This document shows positions 43,395-52,886 of a DNA stretch of 64,000 bases, piece by piece. The position numbers and the translations under genes were made by a program. The notes beneath the pieces were generated by a model. It saw nothing but the letters and a program-made list of their open reading frames with translations. It searched no databases and was not told where the DNA came from. This stretch comes from LH-M37 sp965602855 (GTDB lineage: Bacteria > Pseudomonadota > Gammaproteobacteria > SZUA-229), in assembly GCA_965602855.1 (NCBI GenBank), contig CBFCZV010000003.1, positions 1 through 64,000 of the forward strand, given 5' to 3'. Every line of letters starts with the position of its first letter. Position 1 is the stretch's first letter.

Positions 43395-44396
43395 TTATCG
43401 GGCTTTGAATAAGCCTTTTTGTTGCGGATACTGATTCAGATATTCTTCCAGTCCCGCAAAGTTTTTCGTGCCGTAATTTTCTGGTGGTTTTCTACGTAGC
43501 AGGCTGAAATCATTGTTCTTCAATATTTTTTCCAGGCGATTCTGGTTCTGATAGACGTTCTTGATGTAACTGTGTTGGCCATCAAAATGGATGTTTTCGT
43601 ATTCGTAGACCTTGTTGAAAAGTTTATCGAGACGAATCATGACTTCACGTTCAAAAAATGCCGGTGTTTTTCTTAGCAGGTCTTCGCCTGATTCATAAAT
43701 GATATGTTCTTTTCCGTTTTTATCGACCTGTACTGCAATGCCCGCAAGGACGAATTCAATGTAAAGCCGATCACGGCATTTTTCCAGATAGCAACGATCT
43801 GACATCTGGGCGATTAGGTCAGAGGTGCCCAGCATATGGCCAACTAGATGCGTCTTCTGGTCGGGTAGTCTTATCTGGGTTGGGGCAACTTCCAGGCCGG
43901 TGTAGTGAACCATGTTGGCTGAGACCTGTGCAAGCTCACCTATATTGATTTTATGAAAATAGCGTTTGAGATATTCAGCGCTTCGACTGACGTGTGTGAG
44001 TGTGTATTCAGCGCCATTGTGATGCCTGTGGTCGTGTTTGCGACGTATATAGCCAGCATCATGGTACAGGGCGGTGATGATGCCGAGAACGGCTCTTTCA
44101 GAACCGATGTGTTCATCTTTGGCTACGCTGCGTTCATGGCCATGGATTAGACGGGATAAAGCCAGTGTCATATCCATCGTGTGCTGTTTGTCGTGATAGA
44201 AAGTGTCACAGGGCAGGTAGTCGGGGTGCTCACCCTCAAAAAGCTGATTGCAATCGTCAAAGGCTTTTTGCAGTACTTTGCGTTTAAATGATGGATAGAT
44301 ATCAGCAAAGGTATCAAGCACAGTTTGCTGCACCTGGTAGGTATCCGAAACATCAACAGTATTACTGATGTCGTATTGTGATCTTCTTTTGCTCAT
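43395..44396 (-). CDS. HD-domain (metal-dependent phosphohydrolase-like) protein
   Basis: 333 residues, soluble. An HD-superfamily core lies at about 65-190: FYHDKQHTMDM supplies the first histidines, ALYHDAGYI has the His112-Asp113 pair, and a later Asp (GTSDLIAQM) completes the metal site. The N- and C-terminal parts are unfamiliar. HD-domain proteins of this kind hydrolyse nucleotides or cyclic nucleotides; being next to a CHASE2-adenylate cyclase, turnover of a cyclic nucleotide is conceivable but not shown. Convergent with ligA; no terminator seen in the 12-base gap. Confidence 0.75.
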   Translation of the reverse strand: MSKRRSQYDISNTVDVSDTYQVQQTVLDTFADIYPSFKRKVLQKAFDDCNQLFEGEHPDYLPCDTFYHDKQHTMDMTLALSRLIHGHERSVAKDEHIGSERAVLGIITALYHDAGYIRRKHDHRHHNGAEYTLTHVSRSAEYLKRYFHKINIGELAQVSANMVHYTGLEVAPTQIRLPDQKTHLVGHMLGTSDLIAQMSDRCYLEKCRDRLYIEFVLAGIAVQVDKNGKEHIIYESGEDLLRKTPAFFEREVMIRLDKLFNKVYEYENIHFDGQHSYIKNVYQNQNRLEKILKNNDFSLLRRKPPENYGTKNFAGLEEYLNQYPQQKGLFKAR

Positions 44397-44471
44397 ATTC
44401 CAGCTTTATTTTGTTGTTATAGGTCAGTTATAGCTGAAATATTGAGTTTTTCATTAATGTCTAATGAATTG

Positions 44472-44507
44472 AAAAAGGCTCTGTTCCAATCAAAAACAGA
44501 GCCTTTA
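44472..44507 (-). terminator. Rho-independent terminator of the cyclase gene
   Basis: AAAGGCTCTGTT (44474-44485) and AACAGAGCCTTT (44495-44506) form a perfect 12-bp stem with a 9-base loop. Read leftward the stem is followed by TTC after further T residues, 26 bases past the cyclase stop. Separates it from the HD-domain gene. Confidence 0.85.
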
Positions 44508-44531
44508 TGTTTGTTGGTAAGAAAATTTGAT

Positions 44532-46751
44532 TTATTTGCTGGTATGCGTGAAGGAGCCATCCCAGTCTTCGGCTGGTGGGTTTTTGCGATGTTCCATGAT
44601 TCTGTCGAGGTAGATCTGATAAATTTTTCGATCTTTATCGACAGAGCTGAGTGCAAAAAATTCGCGTTCGGCATCGTCCCAATGTTGTGAGCGGTAGAAT
44701 TTGAGGGCAAGATTGAAACGTTTTAAATCCTGACGAATTGATTTATCAACATTTTCTATTAAGTCGATAGGCTCGTAGATGGAGACTGGCTCATCCTTAC
44801 CTTTGACTTTAACAAGATCAAGCTCACGGTATTCGTACTCGGGCACTGCGTATTTTGTGGCTTTGCCGACGATAATATCGACACCATAAACCTTGGTTAG
44901 ACCTTCGAGGCGTGACCCCAGATTTACCGCGTCTCCCAGAATAGTGTAATCGACCCGGAATTCTGAGCCTTTGTTACCAACATTCATATCACCGGTATTC
45001 ACGCCAACGCCAATTTTGATTTCAGGCCAGCCACGAGCGGCAAATTCCTGTCTAAGGCTGTGCATGCGTTCGGTCATGAGCATGGCAGCATTCATGGCGT
45101 GTAAAGCATGTTGGGGGTCGTCCAGTGGTGCGCCCCAGAAGGCCATAACGGCGTCACCCATGTATTTGTCGATGGTGCCACGTTGATCCTGAATGATTTC
45201 TGTAATGGGTGTCAGGAAGCCATTCATGAGTTCGGTGAGTTCCTTAGGATCAGTGTTCTCAGAGATAGTGGTGAACCCACGTACATCGGTGAATAGAACC
45301 GACATGTCTTTAATTTCACCATCCAGATTGATTTCTTCCATTTTTTTGCTCATTTCATCGACTAGTTCGGGGGGGACATATTGCCCAAACAGGTGGGCAA
45401 GCTGGCGTTTGCCGCGTGATTCGATGAAGAAGCCGTAAATCATCTGTAGTGTGAATAAAACAACCGTGAGCAGCACGGGTGTGGCGATGGGTAGAACCAT
45501 CTGGGATTGTGTCCATGCAAACATATTGCTGGTAATCAGAAAACTGACAATGGAGATTGAAACGACGACGCCCCATGTGGCTGAAAGCCAGGGTAGCAGG
45601 AAGGTGAGGAGTAAACCCAATGCAACCAGTAATATGAATTCGAAGCCTTTGGTGTAGCCGGGTTTGTGCATAATACGTTGGTCGAGAATGCCCTGGATGA
45701 TATTGGCGTGGATTTCTACCCCGGGGTAGGCGGCTTCAAGAGGGGTAGTACGCAAGTCGAGCAGGCCGGGGGCTGATGTGCCGAATAGTGCGATTTTGTC
45801 TTTAAGTCGGTCAATATCGACAGTTTTGTTGAGTACGTCAGAGGCGGAGATGTAATCAAAACTTTTTTGTTTTCCTATGTAAGGTACCAGCGCATTGCCA
45901 CTTTCATCGACAGGGATACGAATATCGCCAATTTTGATCCACTCAAGAAATAGATCGTTATTGTCGATGTTGGTCTCAACGACGAGCTCAATCTGGGGTG
46001 AGCCAATGGCGGAGCGTGCCAGAGCCATAGCAAGTGATTCATAAAGTTGACCATCGTGCTCCTGCAGTAATGGAACACGCCTGAAAACACCGTCATCATC
46101 CAGTGCCGGATTATCGAAGAAGCCGCCGCTAAAAGCGTTTTTTTGCAAGATTCCGATATTGGCGGTATAGGCATTGGGTGAGTAGAAAGGAATACGCCCC
46201 TTTGTGTTGTCATCAAGACTGGCTACAGATACCGGTAGGCCACCTTTGGAGGTTGATGATTCATTACTGAGAAAGACTACACCCATGATGGTTTGTCGAT
46301 CTTTGAGGCTTTTGGCGAACATCTCATCGCGAAGCAGCGAATCTCTTACTTTGCTGTACTCTTTCTGGAAGCTAGTATTATTCTTCAGCGAGCTTTTTGA
46401 CATCCGTTCGAGTAATTTGCCGCCTTCATCGATATCTTCTTCTGCAAATACGATATCAAAGCCAATTTCTTTGATTTTGTATTGATCAAATAGATTATCA
46501 ATAATCTTGGCCATAACATCACGATTCCAGGGCCAGCGTCCGATCTCACCTAAACTTTCTTCGTCGATGTCGATAATGACAACCTGGTTGTCTTTTTTGT
46601 TGGGCAGGGTGAGCTTGAGGCGTGTGTCGTAGGCAAGGTTTTCAATTACAGTGAGGGCGGTGATTGGATATGCGCCTCCTACGTGTAGCAAAAACATCAG
46701 AGTCAGGGCGAGCCCCAGGGCGTATCGAATATAACGTTGAAAATCTTGCAT
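44532..46751 (-). CDS. CHASE2-domain adenylate/guanylate cyclase
   Basis: 739 residues. N-terminal membrane helix (about 10-28), an extracytoplasmic CHASE2 sensor (about 35-345, with VVIIDIDEESLGEIGRWPW and DKIALFGTSAPGLLDLR), three membrane helices (about 350-430), then a class III cyclase domain (about 475-660). The metal-binding Asp residues are in SVLFTDVRGF and YMGDAVMAFWG, and the DYTILGDAVNLGSRLEG segment carries nucleotide-site residues, so the domain looks active; Asp in DYT favours ATP as substrate. The signal sensed by CHASE2 is unknown in general. The same N-terminal architecture occurs in the Ser/Thr kinase at 56728-59412. Confidence 0.92.
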   Translation of the reverse strand: MQDFQRYIRYALGLALTLMFLLHVGGAYPITALTVIENLAYDTRLKLTLPNKKDNQVVIIDIDEESLGEIGRWPWNRDVMAKIIDNLFDQYKIKEIGFDIVFAEEDIDEGGKLLERMSKSSLKNNTSFQKEYSKVRDSLLRDEMFAKSLKDRQTIMGVVFLSNESSTSKGGLPVSVASLDDNTKGRIPFYSPNAYTANIGILQKNAFSGGFFDNPALDDDGVFRRVPLLQEHDGQLYESLAMALARSAIGSPQIELVVETNIDNNDLFLEWIKIGDIRIPVDESGNALVPYIGKQKSFDYISASDVLNKTVDIDRLKDKIALFGTSAPGLLDLRTTPLEAAYPGVEIHANIIQGILDQRIMHKPGYTKGFEFILLVALGLLLTFLLPWLSATWGVVVSISIVSFLITSNMFAWTQSQMVLPIATPVLLTVVLFTLQMIYGFFIESRGKRQLAHLFGQYVPPELVDEMSKKMEEINLDGEIKDMSVLFTDVRGFTTISENTDPKELTELMNGFLTPITEIIQDQRGTIDKYMGDAVMAFWGAPLDDPQHALHAMNAAMLMTERMHSLRQEFAARGWPEIKIGVGVNTGDMNVGNKGSEFRVDYTILGDAVNLGSRLEGLTKVYGVDIIVGKATKYAVPEYEYRELDLVKVKGKDEPVSIYEPIDLIENVDKSIRQDLKRFNLALKFYRSQHWDDAEREFFALSSVDKDRKIYQIYLDRIMEHRKNPPAEDWDGSFTHTSK

Positions 46752-46973
46752 CTTTCTTCCTGAATGCGCACCCTGCGCTTCTTTTATTATTGATAGGTGG
46801 AAAATAGCAAAGATAGCCGCTGAAAGCTATAACTCAGATGCGGCAAATTGACATTATGTAGTCTTCGTTGTGTAAATAAACTGGGTATAAAAGCCTCGTA
46901 GCTAAGTATTTTAGATAAAAAGTATTATGTAATGGCTTTTGTGGTGATCGAGGGTTAGTTTTAAATGTTTTGA

Positions 46974-49688
46974 TTAAATCATGAGAGTGCTTTGGTCAGT
47001 GTTGATGAGTTTTTCTATTTCTTTTAGAAGTAGTTGTGTGTTTGGTTCCAGATTATTTGAGATATTATTATCAATGTCTGATTCGAGTCGTTCAGCGGCA
47101 TGTCTGAGTGTTAAAGTGCCGCAGCAGCGAGCTGCTCCGTGTAGTTTATGTGCTTGTTGCCTGAGTTGTTCGATATTTTGGCTGGCTAATGCTTCGGTGA
47201 TGATTTGTAAGTAAGATGGCAGTTCATTGATTAACATGCCAGTTAATTCGTTGGCCAGTTGGATATTGCCTGCAGCAAGTTTTAAGGCTTCTGATTTGGA
47301 AAATAATTCTATTTCATGATCTGCATCTATCTGTTGCTTGCGGTTTATTTTATTTTTTAGCCACTTGTCGATGGTGTTTTGAATGCTGGTTTCGTTAACA
47401 GGTTTTATAAGAACGTCATTTATTTCACATTGTTCAAATTTGCGGGATTCTTTTGATGCCATGGCGTTAGCAGTTAGTGCAATAATTATGGTGTCATCAT
47501 TGTTTTTATTTTCACGTATATGTATGGAGCTTTCATAGCCATCCATGTCGGGCATTTGAAGATCCATGAATATTAAATCAAAATGATGATTTTTTGTCAG
47601 GTCAATAGCTTGTTGACCGCTTTCGGCAGTAACTACCTGAGCACCATTTTTAGTTAAAATTATTTCTGCAAGTTTTAAATTAATATCATTGTCGTCAACG
47701 ACAAGAACGTTTAAACCAGACCATTCGAACAGGGCTTTGTTAGCTGGCTGTTCCATTTCTGCTGATTTTATATCTGGATTAATAAGCTTTGATGCAGATT
47801 GTTTAATGAATACGTGTTTTGCTGAGTGAAAAACAGCATCATTAAATCCATAATTTTTTATGTCGTTAAGTTTTTTATGAGAACGTGTGCTAACAATGGC
47901 AAGCAGGGGAGTGGTGGATTTATTTTTAGGGATAAAAGACCTTATTGCCTCGTCATTCATACATGACTTGCATATATTGATAATTGCCAAATCATAGCTC
48001 GATAATTCAGTGGGTATTTGTGTATAGGTATCGGTTTTACAACCCCATAAATCAAGCATGTTTTGGACTGCTGTGCAGCAGGTTTTTTGCTGGTCAACAA
48101 GGCATATATGCTTATTAAGAAAAGAAGGGTCAGGATTGTATTCTTGTTGTTTGCATTCAGCAGAAATTCTCAGTGTGAAAGTAGAGCCCCTGTTATATTG
48201 GCTCTTGAAGTCGATGTCACCCTGCAAAAGTTGTGCGAGTTTTTTTGATATAACGAGGCCAAGTCCGGTGCCGCCAAATTTTCTTTCTATGGTTTTGTCA
48301 GCTTGAGTGAAAGCATTGAATAGCCGATCCCGCTGGAGCTGGTTCATGCCAATACCCGTATCTGTTACCGAGAAAATTAATTGTGTTGATAAATTGTCTT
48401 CCTGATGTGAACCTATATGCAATGATACAAAACCTTTTTCAGTAAACTTTATGGCATTTCCAATCAGGTTAATAAGTATTTGTTTGGCACGATTTGGGTC
48501 TGAATTAATGATATTAGGTGTACCTTTATCAATGTAGTAAAAAAGTTCAAGACTTTTTTCGTAGGCGATGGGTATTAATAAATCAATAACCTCTTCTACA
48601 ATATCGACAATGTTAAATTCTGAATTATTTATTTCCAGCTTTCCTGATTCTATTTTTGATAAATCAAGCACGTCATCAATAATATAAAGAAGATTGTTGG
48701 CTGATTTTTTAATTATTTCGGCGTAGTCGCGCTGTTGCGATTCTAGATTAGTGTTTTCCAGTAATTCAGTGAAACCAAGAATGCCTCCAAGAGGGGTTCG
48801 GAGCTCGTGACTCATATCGGCTAAAAATTCGGTCTTAGCTTTGCTAGCCTGTATGGCTTTAGATCTAGAGATGTCCAGTTCGGCATTCCTTATCTCAAGC
48901 TCTTCCATAGTCTCTTGGAGTTCTCTGGTCGATTCGTCTATTTGGGCGTTAAGGTAACTGTGAGAACTTTGTAGTTCTTCAGTCATGATATTTACGCACG
49001 ATTCCAGTACGCCAAGGTCGCCGGGTGATTGGTCGTTGATCCGGATTTTGTAATCACCGGATGATATTTTTTTTACAGTGTTGGTGAGAGTCTGTACGGG
49101 TTTTGATATTTTTCTGCTCAGTCTTAGGGCGACAATCATGCTTGCTATTAATATGACAAGAGTTAATAAACCTCCTTTGGCTGCGGTTTGTATTTTTTTT
49201 GCATTGATATTTAAAGAAGTAAAAGTGAGTTCAATATAACCAATAATTTCTTCCTGCTTGTCAGGTAGGTTGTCCTGATTGTTAAATGGGCTGACAGACA
49301 TTGTTGTTGTTTTAATGGGTTCTTTAAATACAGTCAGCTCATTAGATGCGAATCGGTGCCATAGTGATTTACTTATTTGCGATCTGTTTTTATCTGAGGT
49401 TGAGATAAGCGTTTCATTGTCAGAGTTAGTGATTTTTATGCTAATAATATCTACATTAGACTGGATGTTATTCAGGATAGGTTTCAGGCTCTCTACGTTC
49501 CCTGAGAAAACAGCGTATTCTGAAATAGGGCCTAGTTGTTGGGTGATAATGTTGCCGTGTTTTATCTCTGATTCTGAAATAAAGTCCAGCTGCGCCAGTG
49601 TGAAATAACTGGTTAGCACTATTGACACCACCAGGATGGGCAGTAGTGCAAGAGCCAGAATTTGTTTTCTAATGTCCCAGTTATTCAT
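46974..49688 (-). CDS. BarA/GacS-like hybrid sensor histidine kinase
   Basis: 904 residues: TM1 about 9-31, a periplasmic sensor (about 35-170, SEYAVFSGNVESLKPIL resembles BarA), TM2 about 173-189, HAMP, coiled coil, HisKA with phospho-His294 in ADMSHELRTPL, an intact HATPase (NLIGNAIKFTEKG, DTGIGM, GGTGLGL), a degenerate first receiver (about 530-640, no phospho-Asp), a second receiver with VVDDNDIN and FMDLQMPDMDG, and a C-terminal Hpt domain (AHKLHGAARCCG). This is the tripartite unorthodox relay of BarA/GacS. Its ATG overlaps the binding-protein stop by four bases, so rather than acting as a global regulator it is probably dedicated to that protein. Confidence 0.9.
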   Translation of the reverse strand: MNNWDIRKQILALALLPILVVSIVLTSYFTLAQLDFISESEIKHGNIITQQLGPISEYAVFSGNVESLKPILNNIQSNVDIISIKITNSDNETLISTSDKNRSQISKSLWHRFASNELTVFKEPIKTTTMSVSPFNNQDNLPDKQEEIIGYIELTFTSLNINAKKIQTAAKGGLLTLVILIASMIVALRLSRKISKPVQTLTNTVKKISSGDYKIRINDQSPGDLGVLESCVNIMTEELQSSHSYLNAQIDESTRELQETMEELEIRNAELDISRSKAIQASKAKTEFLADMSHELRTPLGGILGFTELLENTNLESQQRDYAEIIKKSANNLLYIIDDVLDLSKIESGKLEINNSEFNIVDIVEEVIDLLIPIAYEKSLELFYYIDKGTPNIINSDPNRAKQILINLIGNAIKFTEKGFVSLHIGSHQEDNLSTQLIFSVTDTGIGMNQLQRDRLFNAFTQADKTIERKFGGTGLGLVISKKLAQLLQGDIDFKSQYNRGSTFTLRISAECKQQEYNPDPSFLNKHICLVDQQKTCCTAVQNMLDLWGCKTDTYTQIPTELSSYDLAIINICKSCMNDEAIRSFIPKNKSTTPLLAIVSTRSHKKLNDIKNYGFNDAVFHSAKHVFIKQSASKLINPDIKSAEMEQPANKALFEWSGLNVLVVDDNDINLKLAEIILTKNGAQVVTAESGQQAIDLTKNHHFDLIFMDLQMPDMDGYESSIHIRENKNNDDTIIIALTANAMASKESRKFEQCEINDVLIKPVNETSIQNTIDKWLKNKINRKQQIDADHEIELFSKSEALKLAAGNIQLANELTGMLINELPSYLQIITEALASQNIEQLRQQAHKLHGAARCCGTLTLRHAAERLESDIDNNISNNLEPNTQLLLKEIEKLINTDQSTLMI

Positions 49689-50608
49689 TGTTTTAGTTTT
49701 TCTGTAAGTAGCTTGCTGTCAGGTAGGGTGATACCCAGTGATTTGGCTACGTTTTTGTTAGTAATTACGTCAAAATATTTTGGGTAAAGATGGTGATCGA
49801 TTATGTTCTGATTGTTGTAGTGCTGTTGAATAAGTTCTGCTATCTGTTTTCCCAGTTGTTTTTCTGAGCTGTTTATTGCAGCTAATGCACCTGCACGAAC
49901 AAAGTTTTTAGAGAAACCGATAATTGGTACTCTGTGTCTATAGCTGGTTAGCAGAATGCTTTTAATGGTTTTGGCGTTATAAATGGATGGGTCCGGTAAT
50001 GCCAGCAGAACGTCGCTATTTAATAAGGAGGTATTGAGTGCATCAATGATGTTGATGAATCTATTGAGTATTATTGTTTTTAGTATTAGTTTATTCTCTG
50101 CGGCACATGATTCTAATCTCTTTGTTAAAAACTCGTTCGGGCTGGATAAAATTACACTGACCGTCTTCCAGTTAGTATCTAATAATCGTGCTAAGGCAAA
50201 TTGCTTGCAAGTTACCTGGGTCATTGATAGATGTGGCTTGCTTTTTTTGTCTGGATCTATATTAGGGCTGGTGTCTGTATAAACTCTTAATATCGGATTT
50301 GATGTTTTTTTATTATCAATGAATGTGGTCGCTTCATGCCCTATGCTAATAATAAGATTGTCATTGGCACCAATATCTATTTGTTGCTCTGTGTTAAATA
50401 TATCAGTGTTTATGTCTGAAGCTTCGAGATAGGGAAGGATGTTTTTTATTAGTAACTTGTGGTAATTGTTATTGGCAGAACTAATGATGACAGCTTGCTG
50501 TGCCGCAGTGACCTGAATTGGTATGAACAAAATACAGGCGAGCAGAAGGTAGCTGCTAATAGATGCAGTTAGCTTTTCAATAAAACTTCTAGTTAAGATG
50601 TGATCCAT
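49685..50608 (-). CDS. periplasmic ABC-type substrate-binding protein (PF04392-like)
   Basis: 307 residues with a signal peptide (hydrophobic stretch about 18-35, ending VTAA). The rest resembles the ABC_sub_bind class: AVIISSANNNYHKLLIKNIL, DNLIISIGHEATTF, TVSVILSSPNEFL and LLALPDPSIYNAKTI are typical two-lobe periplasmic binding-protein segments. No ABC permease or ATPase is nearby. Instead it is translationally coupled to the hybrid kinase (four-base overlap) and lies 38 bases behind a TonB receptor, suggesting that it presents a ligand to the kinase. Ligand unknown. Confidence 0.8.
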   Translation of the reverse strand: MDHILTRSFIEKLTASISSYLLLACILFIPIQVTAAQQAVIISSANNNYHKLLIKNILPYLEASDINTDIFNTEQQIDIGANDNLIISIGHEATTFIDNKKTSNPILRVYTDTSPNIDPDKKSKPHLSMTQVTCKQFALARLLDTNWKTVSVILSSPNEFLTKRLESCAAENKLILKTIILNRFINIIDALNTSLLNSDVLLALPDPSIYNAKTIKSILLTSYRHRVPIIGFSKNFVRAGALAAINSSEKQLGKQIAELIQQHYNNQNIIDHHLYPKYFDVITNKNVAKSLGITLPDSKLLTEKLKQ

Positions 50609-50646
50609 TTATTAACTGCGTCCTTTTGTATTTTCTATTTGATTAC

Positions 50647-52812
50647 CTATCGAAACAGAATTGAATATTCTACGTAGCCAGTAAAATTATGTTCAACCAG
50701 AGGGCCGTCATCAGGTGCCTGATTGTAGCTACTGTATTCGCCAAATAAATTCTTTAATACTAGTGATATTTTTGATGTGCTACCACTCTGCCTACTCGAT
50801 TTTGAGATGCGTAAATCCAGAGTTCTATAGTTGCTATCTTCATTTAATTCATTTCTGGGGACATCCATCCAGTACATTTCGTCAATGTAGTGGAATTCCA
50901 GGCTGCCACTATAGTGTTCATTAAACTGCTTTATTACCATTAAAGAACCAGTCCATTCTGGTGCGGATTGTTCTAGTTCTAAAGAATAACCCTCGCCGGG
51001 CGTTGGTTCGTCACTTTTTATATCTAAATATGTAATGTTTCCAAAGTAGCGCAGTGATTCATCGGGTCGTAGGTCGATTTCAAGTTCTACACCTGCAACA
51101 GTTGTGCTGCCTCTGTTCATGTTTTGGCGTACTTTGGAGTCAACATTGTCTTCGATGTTATCAGGAATTGCATCATCTTTAAGAGATTCTAAGCGGATTA
51201 AATGGTCTAGTTGGTCATGAAAAAGGCGAGCATTAAAATACAGCTTATCGTTCATAAACTGCCCAAAATATCCAATTTCACGACTGATGATGGTTTCATG
51301 ATCCAGGTCGTCATTGGGTATTTGTTCATGTTGCACCATGGTGATTCCGGTGGGGTCGCCATCATTCATTGTTAGGTCGTGGCTATAAATGATGTTGCCA
51401 AATTCCTCGATGAGAAAAGGGGTGCGTACTGCCCGTGATATGCCAAGCCTTACGCTATGATTATTGTTGAACTTATGAATCAGGGCGAGTCTGGGTGATA
51501 TTTCTGTATCTAGCGTTCTATTTTCTTCAACAAGCGCGCCAAAATTGAGAAGATTTTTTTCATTGATTTGCCATTCTGCGTTTGTGAATAGACGATAAAT
51601 TTCGCTTCGGATTGTTTCCTGATCATTGAGCCAGAATGGTGATACGGCAATATCCTGCTGCATGCTGGCTCCCCATATTAATCTAAGATCATCGGTGGTT
51701 TGATTAAAATGGGTGAATTCGAGGTTATGTCTTTCTGATTTAAAGCCAAGATCAAGATATATTGAAAAGTCATCAATGGGGGTGCCTACGATGATATCTT
51801 TTGACATCGACTGGTCTGTTTTGTCCTGAAGATTGTAATAGTACTGAACTACAAAAGAGTTATTGTTATCTACAGTGTTTTCTAATTTTATGAACTGATG
51901 GAAATTAGTGGTGCCGCTTTCACGGTGTGGTCTTATGCCGTCGATGGCATAATTTTCTTTGATTTCTAGATCTGTTATAGCATAACCACCTTGATAGGTA
52001 AGTTGACTATTATTGTTGATTTGATAATCAATGCGGTAATCAACACCCCCCGTACCGATATCATCATGGTTTTCAATAGTTTCATTGGAATATTGGTGAT
52101 CAATAACGCTCGTACCATCTGCAACATATGTGCTGATGTTCTTTTTGGCATCCAGACCGTCATCATTTTGTGTTGATACGGTAACCCTGTAATCAAGATC
52201 GCCACTGTTGCCGCCATATCGATAGGTTAGATCTGCAATATTGTGATTACCAGCTCTAACTTTGGCGTAGTGCCCCTGATCTTCAGAAGCGTGTCGTGTA
52301 ATAATGTTGATAACAGCTAGAAATGAATTAGAGCCAAAGGTTGAAGCGTTGGGGCCGCGTGAGACTTCGATGCGTTCAATATCTTCAATGTTGATGGGAA
52401 TCATATTCCAGTTAACACCACCAATCATTGGTTCATAGATGGAGCGGCCATCGATCAAAACCTGCATCTGTTTTGAAAACTGGTCAGTATGACCATGATA
52501 GGCGACGACCATTTTTGATTCTTCGCCCCATTCATTGGCATTGCTGCCAACAACGATGCCAGGTACCAGTCTGAGAATTTCCGGGATAGTTCTGGCGCCG
52601 CTGGCTTCAATAATCTGTCTGTCAATACTGGTGACAGCGACAGGGGTCTCTGATATGGGTTGTTCCAGACGGCTGGCCGAGAGCACCACCGGCATTTCAA
52701 AAAACAGGTCGTCTTCGCTAGCCTGTAGTGGCATGGAAAGGGTAAAAGCTATGAAGGATGTGAGTGCAGTGCTAATTTTTCTAAAGCTGGAATACTGATT
52801 GTTAAATCGCAT
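50647..52812 (-). CDS. TonB-dependent outer-membrane receptor
   Basis: 721 residues from the ATG at 52812; a longer reading from 52962 would run into cysM and is rejected. Signal peptide about 1-31 (ending LQA), then MPVVLSASRLEQPISE near the TonB-box position, a plug domain (about 50-165: IPEILRLVPGIVV, VLIDGRSIYEP, IERIEVSRGPNASTFGSNS) and a 22-strand-type barrel ending in Phe-Arg (SILFR). The C-terminal aromatic near the end fits BAM export. Substrate unknown; the plug with RSIYEPMIGGVNW resembles receptors often found beside two-component sensors. First gene of the trio with the binding protein and hybrid kinase, divergent from cysM. Confidence 0.92.
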   Translation of the reverse strand: MRFNNQYSSFRKISTALTSFIAFTLSMPLQASEDDLFFEMPVVLSASRLEQPISETPVAVTSIDRQIIEASGARTIPEILRLVPGIVVGSNANEWGEESKMVVAYHGHTDQFSKQMQVLIDGRSIYEPMIGGVNWNMIPINIEDIERIEVSRGPNASTFGSNSFLAVINIITRHASEDQGHYAKVRAGNHNIADLTYRYGGNSGDLDYRVTVSTQNDDGLDAKKNISTYVADGTSVIDHQYSNETIENHDDIGTGGVDYRIDYQINNNSQLTYQGGYAITDLEIKENYAIDGIRPHRESGTTNFHQFIKLENTVDNNNSFVVQYYYNLQDKTDQSMSKDIIVGTPIDDFSIYLDLGFKSERHNLEFTHFNQTTDDLRLIWGASMQQDIAVSPFWLNDQETIRSEIYRLFTNAEWQINEKNLLNFGALVEENRTLDTEISPRLALIHKFNNNHSVRLGISRAVRTPFLIEEFGNIIYSHDLTMNDGDPTGITMVQHEQIPNDDLDHETIISREIGYFGQFMNDKLYFNARLFHDQLDHLIRLESLKDDAIPDNIEDNVDSKVRQNMNRGSTTVAGVELEIDLRPDESLRYFGNITYLDIKSDEPTPGEGYSLELEQSAPEWTGSLMVIKQFNEHYSGSLEFHYIDEMYWMDVPRNELNEDSNYRTLDLRISKSSRQSGSTSKISLVLKNLFGEYSSYNQAPDDGPLVEHNFTGYVEYSILFR

Positions 52813-52886
52813 AATTACATTGATTAGTGGCAAAGAATGTCTTGTAATATATACTCTCGACCTTGTGTAGTAAATGGTGAGATTCA

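Noticed and set aside
46752..46973. Terminator from AAAAGCC ... GGCTTTT behind the hybrid kinase gene.
   Set aside because: The arms are seven bases and separated by about 40 bases of AT-rich DNA; too loose to support.
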